Translations under genes and position numbers: made by a program
The notes under the pieces: generated by a model
Databases searched by the model: none
What the model was told of the DNA's origin: nothing
What the model saw: the letters and a program-made list of their open reading frames with translations, nothing else
Shown here: in pieces, positions 61,420-64,000 of the stretch
Layout: each line of letters begins with the position of its first letter
How positions within the stretch are numbered: position 1 is the first letter of the stretch
Assembly: GCF_021018805.1 (NCBI RefSeq)
Contig: NC_086283.1
Location: 7,081,162 to 7,145,161, forward strand
Direction: 5' to 3'
DNA: 64,000 bases
From: Prinia subflava
Taxonomy: Eukaryota; Chordata; Aves; Passeriformes; Cisticolidae

Positions 61420-64000
61420 GTAAGTATTCTTCCAGTTTTCTAAGTGTAATATAACATACACCTTTTAAAATGGGAAATTCCAAAAAGCTTTATGGCTGTA
61501 TATTTCCTGACCTTCCTTTGTCACAGGCTACTTGGGGCCTTATTTGTGAAGAAAACAAAAGAAAGAAAACATACTGTTTAAATACAGTCACTTGTCACTT
61601 AAGGCAAACTTCATTAAGCTTGGAGAAGCAGAAGGAAATAAAACAGCTAAGGGCACAGTAAAACAAAGAAGAACCAAGCCAAGCCAGGGGTTCCCAGTTC
61701 CTGGCCCCCTCTTAATACTGTCTCTGAAGCTGGCCTGTTTCTACCTTGAGACCACTGAGCAGCACAGGAACCATCTACATGCTTTATGGGCCAAAATTCA
61801 CGCTGTCGCTGTGGCGAGGGCTCTGGACCTTTGCTTAACAGAACAGTGAAGAGACAGCACTGAAACTCTCAGAAAGTTCTTCTGTTCTGAGGTTTCAGGT
61901 GTTTTTCCTCTGTTTGTGTCAAATATTTCCAATTCATTTGAAATTAAATTGAAGCTCCACTAGTTGTAAATCAGCTTTACCCACAGGTTAAGGCAGCATA
62001 AGTTTCTGCCTGTCACATATTTCCGGAATGGTGGAACATGCGGTGGTTTTTCTCCCTTAAGTTCTCTCTAAACATGGTCATTTTTATTTTTATGAGAGAT
62101 GATAGGTTGTAACTCGAGACATGTGGGTTTGATTCCTGAGTGCTTCTGAGGAGGAAGATTATAAGTAACAATCAGATCAACAATCAGTGCAGATAGGATT
62201 GCTATCTGAATTTGTGAAGATTTAAACAGGTGCAATGATATTTAACCTTGACAAATTGCAAAATATTTTCAATTGACAAAACCAATACCTTTTGAAAGAA
62301 AAAATGAAGATTCTGAGACTTGGAAGTATCTGCTGTGATCAGGTAGTTAAAGTCCTGTACTTTTTGATTTTGCAGTAAATGTTTATCAATTTTAAAATCA
62401 AAGCCTCCCAAAGATACTATCTTGTGTTTTAGAATGTTTCTGCGCTCTTTTTTACTCTGTTTTTTTGGTTTCTGAGCACCTGTGAAGAACAGATGTAATA
62501 GCTAGCTTGTATTTGGAATATTCTCCAATTTGACCTCTGGACAGAACTCACTCAGATTGTGCAAAAGTGTCTTTCTATTCAAGACTAGATCTGCAGAGTC
62601 ACAGGATCCTTGAGGGCTTTTAATCCATCACCTTTTAGTCCCCATGTTCAGCGCATTCCCACTGCTCTAACACAACCATCTGTGTGTAAGAACAAAAAAA
62701 GTGCTACTACTCTGTTTCTCTAAATGCAAGTGTGTTTAGATAGGAAGGAAAGGTGTTTAAAAATCAAATCAGGAAGCTTGATTTGGAGAAAGATCCCAGA
62801 TTACATGAATTTCCAACTCCAAATGTCTGCTTGAAATGTCAGTCTGATGGCTTGAATGTTAGGTTATGTATAGATCAAGTAAAGAACATCAGAGTATTAG
62901 GGAGGTAATTACTTTCTTTTTATTCTTCTTGGTGCTTCTGCCATACTCTTTATGCCAGTATAGATTTGCAGACTTCTCTTCCTTGTGGAAAATGTAACAA
63001 TTATTCAGGGATTGTTCACCTGTTCCTGACAACTTCTTGTCATGCATTTCATGAATTTCCATATTGGAAATTCAGATACTGCTCCAGGAATAGCTGATTT
63101 CCCAACATGTATGTTATAAGATTGCATTGCTAGAAAAAATAGTATATTATGTGGTGAGAAGCACAGGCCTTTCCCTGCCTGAGTTTCTTTCTGTGCATGT
63201 TTCACCTATTATCTTTTGAAAGGACTTGCCTTTGTTTCACGCCAAGAGTCTCATCTGAGATAGCTTCTTGTTTTTCTTAATGAAATTGAAACTTGGAATT
63301 CAGTGAGTTCCATTAAGTACTACCAGTCCTGGTCTCCCAAATGTCCCTATGTTGGAGTGTGCTGTGGTTTCCTACTTGCCCACCTGTCCAAGGCCCTTTC
63401 CAGTAAGAAGCAAGCTCTGTGGCATATATTCTGATTGTTCCTCTGAGATGGAGGCAGGATGCAGCCAAGAACAGCACTAAATGCTGTGAGAGAATCCTTA
63501 CAGTTTGGGTGACGTGCTGAAGGTTGTGGAAGATGAAGGCAATTTATGACCTATAGGGTCACGCTCTCTGAAGCTTTAAATCCCATGGTGCTGTTCTAGT
63601 TAAGGATAGCAGCAAGCCCAACCTCTGTATTATAGTAATGGGGACAGAATATTTTCCTCTTTCAAAAGTATTTTTACACTTGCAAGCAAGTTTTTCTCTT
63701 TTCTCTTTCAAAAGCATTTTTAAATTTGTATTTGGTAGCATGCCTTGCTATTTCTAGATGAATGTACATGTTATTGATAGAGCTGACAATTTTAATAGGA
63801 ACCTGGGAACAAACAATGGTGTAGCTTGAAATTACTTAGTCTTCTGTTTTCTCACAAAAGAAGGGAAATAAATTTCTTGAAGAGTACAAGATATGGCAAC
63901 AGAAACAGGTAACAGTGTTTTCCAGCTTGTTCCTCAGCATGTACCAGGAGCCTGTGACACATGCTGAGTAATGCGTGACCTGCTGTGTAAATCGATACAC
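61420..64000 (+). other. COL25A1: Intron, 5' part (at least 2.6 kb)
   Basis: No Gly-X-Y exon was found up to the window end. The region at about 62597-62690 (gagtcacaggatccttgagg) is vaguely like an eroded CR1 or LTR end on the minus strand, but is too weak to call. Otherwise nothing is recognised. Confidence 0.75.

Noticed and set aside
61691..61760. Segment reading GFPVPGPLL downstream of an AG, at first resembling collagen
   Set aside because: Glycine spacing is wrong, there is no matching donor, and it does not match the expected next human block (GPLGPPGQKG).
62597..62690. Possible eroded CR1 or LTR end (gagtcacaggatccttgagg)
   Set aside because: Only about 20 bases resemble the CR1 terminus and the rest does not continue the consensus convincingly.
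1..64000. tRNA, rRNA, microRNA, CRISPR array, bacterial operons or a second protein-coding gene
   Set aside because: No cloverleaf-like gene, regular spaced repeat, promoter/CpG island or splice-connected second reading frame was seen. All other ORFs are short and lack recognisable domains.

Overview
The window is animal nuclear DNA, almost certainly from a bird. It is AT-rich and CpG-poor. It carries several fragments of the CR1 LINE, the dominant avian retroposon, and one LTR-like fragment whose wording resembles songbird (passerine) retroviral LTRs. No bacterial, plasmid or phage feature is present. Apart from transposon remnants, every coding signal belongs to one gene on the + strand.

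That gene is COL25A1 (collagen type XXV alpha 1, also called CLAC-P), a single-pass type II transmembrane collagen of neurons and developing muscle. I identify it from a chain of tiny in-frame exons with consensus splice sites that spell uninterrupted Gly-X-Y triplets. It is fixed by the non-collagenous 24-residue exon at 57278-57349 (starts MVFPKINHGF, ends LIKRRLIK), which matches the human COL25A1 NC2 linker as I remember it. The window holds the start of the COL1 domain, NC2 and the beginning of COL2. The cytoplasmic/transmembrane N-terminus and furin site lie upstream of base 1. The rest of COL2, COL3 and the C-terminus lie beyond base 64000.

Exons in order: 965-1009, 3090-3097 (an 8-nt microexon), 4978-5004, 21924-21950, 26695-26712, 44996-45022, 45188-45214, 56364-56423 (a candidate extra cassette exon), 57278-57349, 58232-58339 and 61384-61419. 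Together they make 455 coding bases, about 0.7% of the window. The rest is intron, including three introns longer than 11 kb. All exons after the microexon are phase 0/0, so any can be skipped without a frameshift. The microexon itself cannot.

Intronic content: CR1 fragments at 5919-6560 (-), 11406-11452 (+), 25412-25605 (-), 37933-38220 (+) and 49011-49648 (+, with broken reverse transcriptase coding), an LTR-like fragment at 31236-31570, and simple repeats. A few non-coding patches have suggestive transcription-factor motifs but no proof of function. I found no RNA gene, CRISPR array, second protein gene or novel multi-gene system. The most notable items are the 8-nt microexon and the 60-nt candidate alternative exon just upstream of NC2.
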